A DNA stretch of 64,000 bases from Niastella soli (lineage in GTDB: Bacteria > Bacteroidota > Bacteroidia > Chitinophagales > Chitinophagaceae), in contig NZ_JAGHKO010000001.1 of the NCBI RefSeq assembly GCF_017742245.1, forward strand, positions 1,951,061 to 2,015,060, in the 5' to 3' direction. Below, piece after piece: positions 63,147 to 64,000 of the stretch. The position numbers were made by a program, and so were the translations under genes. The notes beneath the pieces are model-generated. The model made no database searches, was not told where the DNA came from, and saw only the letters and a program-made list of their open reading frames with translations. How positions within the stretch are numbered: the stretch's first letter is position 1; each line of letters begins with the position of its first letter.

Positions 63147-63248
63147 ACGCCGCTCAAATGGATGGTGCATAAAAAGATTTAACTTCGCCTACAATAAATT
63201 ATTCAATTTTTTATTTGGTAATTAGTACTGTAATGTACTTTAAGTCCT

Positions 63249-64000
63249 ATGTCTGTATTTAACCAGTCAAGAAGTAACATAATACGCCTGATATTTCTCG
63301 GACTCTTCCTTATTATCATAGTTCAGTTATTTAACCTTCAGGTGATTCAGGGCAAATACAAAGTATTGGCCATGGAAAACGCGGTATTTGCCAAAGTAAA
63401 ATATCCCGACCGGGGAATCATTTACGACCGCAAGAACCGGCCTATCTTAAATAACACTATCATGTACGACCTGGTGGTGGTACCCAACGAGGCCGTGAAA
63501 ACTGATACATTCGGACTTTGTGAGATCCTTCGCATTGATACTGCTGAGTATAAAAAGCGCATCAGAGAAGCTGTTATAAAAAATGGTCGTTACCGGCCTT
63601 CTATTTTTGAAGATCTGCTGGAACCCGGATTACAGGCCCGGCTTGATGAGAACATCTGGAAATTTCCTGGTTTTGCATTGGTGGAACGTCCCGTACGCGT
63701 GTATCCGTTTAATGCCGCCGCGCATATTATGGGTTACATTGGTGAAGCAGACTCCAACATCATCAAACGCTCAGGCGGCTTTTACCACATGGGCGACTAT
63801 GTTGGCCGCAGCGGACTGGAAGCGTATTATGAAAGGGTGTTGATGGGACAACGCGGGGTAGAGTTTTTATTGAAAGACAACAAGAACCGCCTGGTAGGTA
63901 ATTATGAAAAGGGCCGTTATGATACGCCTGCTGTTCGTGGACGTAACCTGCATACCTATATTGATATTGAATTGCAACAACTGGCCGAAAAGCTGATCTC
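63249..64000 (+). CDS. mrdA: Penicillin-binding protein 2, 5' part
   Basis: The frame is open to the end of the window (about 250 codons). A short N-terminal stretch and one membrane helix (IRLIFLGLFLIIIVQLFNLQ) precede the pedestal motifs YPDRGIIYDRKNRPIL, AAHIMGYIGE, GRSGLEAYYE and LHTYIDIELQQLAEKL typical of PBP2. The transpeptidase domain with the SxxK serine lies beyond the edge. PBP2 is the elongation-specific wall cross-linking enzyme; it starts 102 bp after mreD. Confidence 0.93.
   Translation, partial: MSVFNQSRSNIIRLIFLGLFLIIIVQLFNLQVIQGKYKVLAMENAVFAKVKYPDRGIIYDRKNRPILNNTIMYDLVVVPNEAVKTDTFGLCEILRIDTAEYKKRIREAVIKNGRYRPSIFEDLLEPGLQARLDENIWKFPGFALVERPVRVYPFNAAAHIMGYIGEADSNIIKRSGGFYHMGDYVGRSGLEAYYERVLMGQRGVEFLLKDNKNRLVGNYEKGRYDTPAVRGRNLHTYIDIELQQLAEKLI

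Overview
The window looks like the chromosome of a gliding Bacteroidota, most likely family Chitinophagaceae (Niastella or Chitinophaga relatives). The evidence is a complete gldKLMN cluster, TonB receptor biology, TAnnTTTG-type promoters, scarce Shine-Dalgarno sites, Bacteroidota-type mobilization and integrase genes, and typical small families (DUF4271, DUF4783, DUF6580). The genus is inferred from gene content only.

Region 1 (about 1-11,327) is an integrative mobilizable element abutting the 3' side of a tRNA-Arg(CCG) gene; its left end lies outside the window. It holds a LexA/S24-like repressor with a small partner, a mobC-relaxase module with a hairpin-rich oriT candidate, a helix-turn-helix gene overlapping a truncated primase remnant, and a tyrosine integrase next to the tRNA. 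Its cargo is an AT-rich three-gene operon (5118-9736): a small HTH regulator, a single-chain restriction-methylation-specificity protein, and an ABC-type ATPase fused to a TOPRIM nuclease domain (OLD/GajA- or PARIS-like). This operon is the best candidate for an undescribed defence system.

Region 2 (11.6-21 kb) follows with a LytS-type histidine kinase and a minus-strand cobalamin salvage operon behind a cobalamin riboswitch: DUF6580 membrane protein, BtuF-like protein without signal peptide, CWC protein, cobU, a DUF71 ATPase, cobT, cobS and cobC. A TonB receptor gene lies upstream of the riboswitch.

Region 3 (21-35 kb) is chromosomal: amino acid permease, Cys/Met-type PLP enzyme, TolC plus adaptor, gpsA, a 36-residue membrane peptide, hemW, a BamA/TamA-like protein, DUF4271, hemD and a DUF255 thioredoxin-domain protein. 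Region 4 (36-41 kb) is gldKLMN, the motor and core of gliding motility and type IX secretion, behind a clear Bacteroidota promoter. Region 5 (41-64 kb) has uvrC, a lipoprotein, an ECF sigma factor with a membrane-anchored beta-barrel-like partner, a lone cytochrome oxidase subunit I, gpmI, DUF4783, nadC, a YciH/SUI1 protein, four small two-helix membrane proteins, icd, apaG, a POT transporter, purD, a tryptophan 2,3-dioxygenase, and mreB-mreC-mreD-mrdA, the last cut by the window end.

Intergenic DNA is peppered with period-7 tandem repeats related to TGCCnnn and TACTTCC. Three of these arrays overlap the stop codon of a gene, and a 24-nt stretch identical to one 14-mer array lies inside the cobalamin riboswitch. 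Start codons were moved from the longest frame where a signal peptide, promoter or neighbouring gene argued for it.
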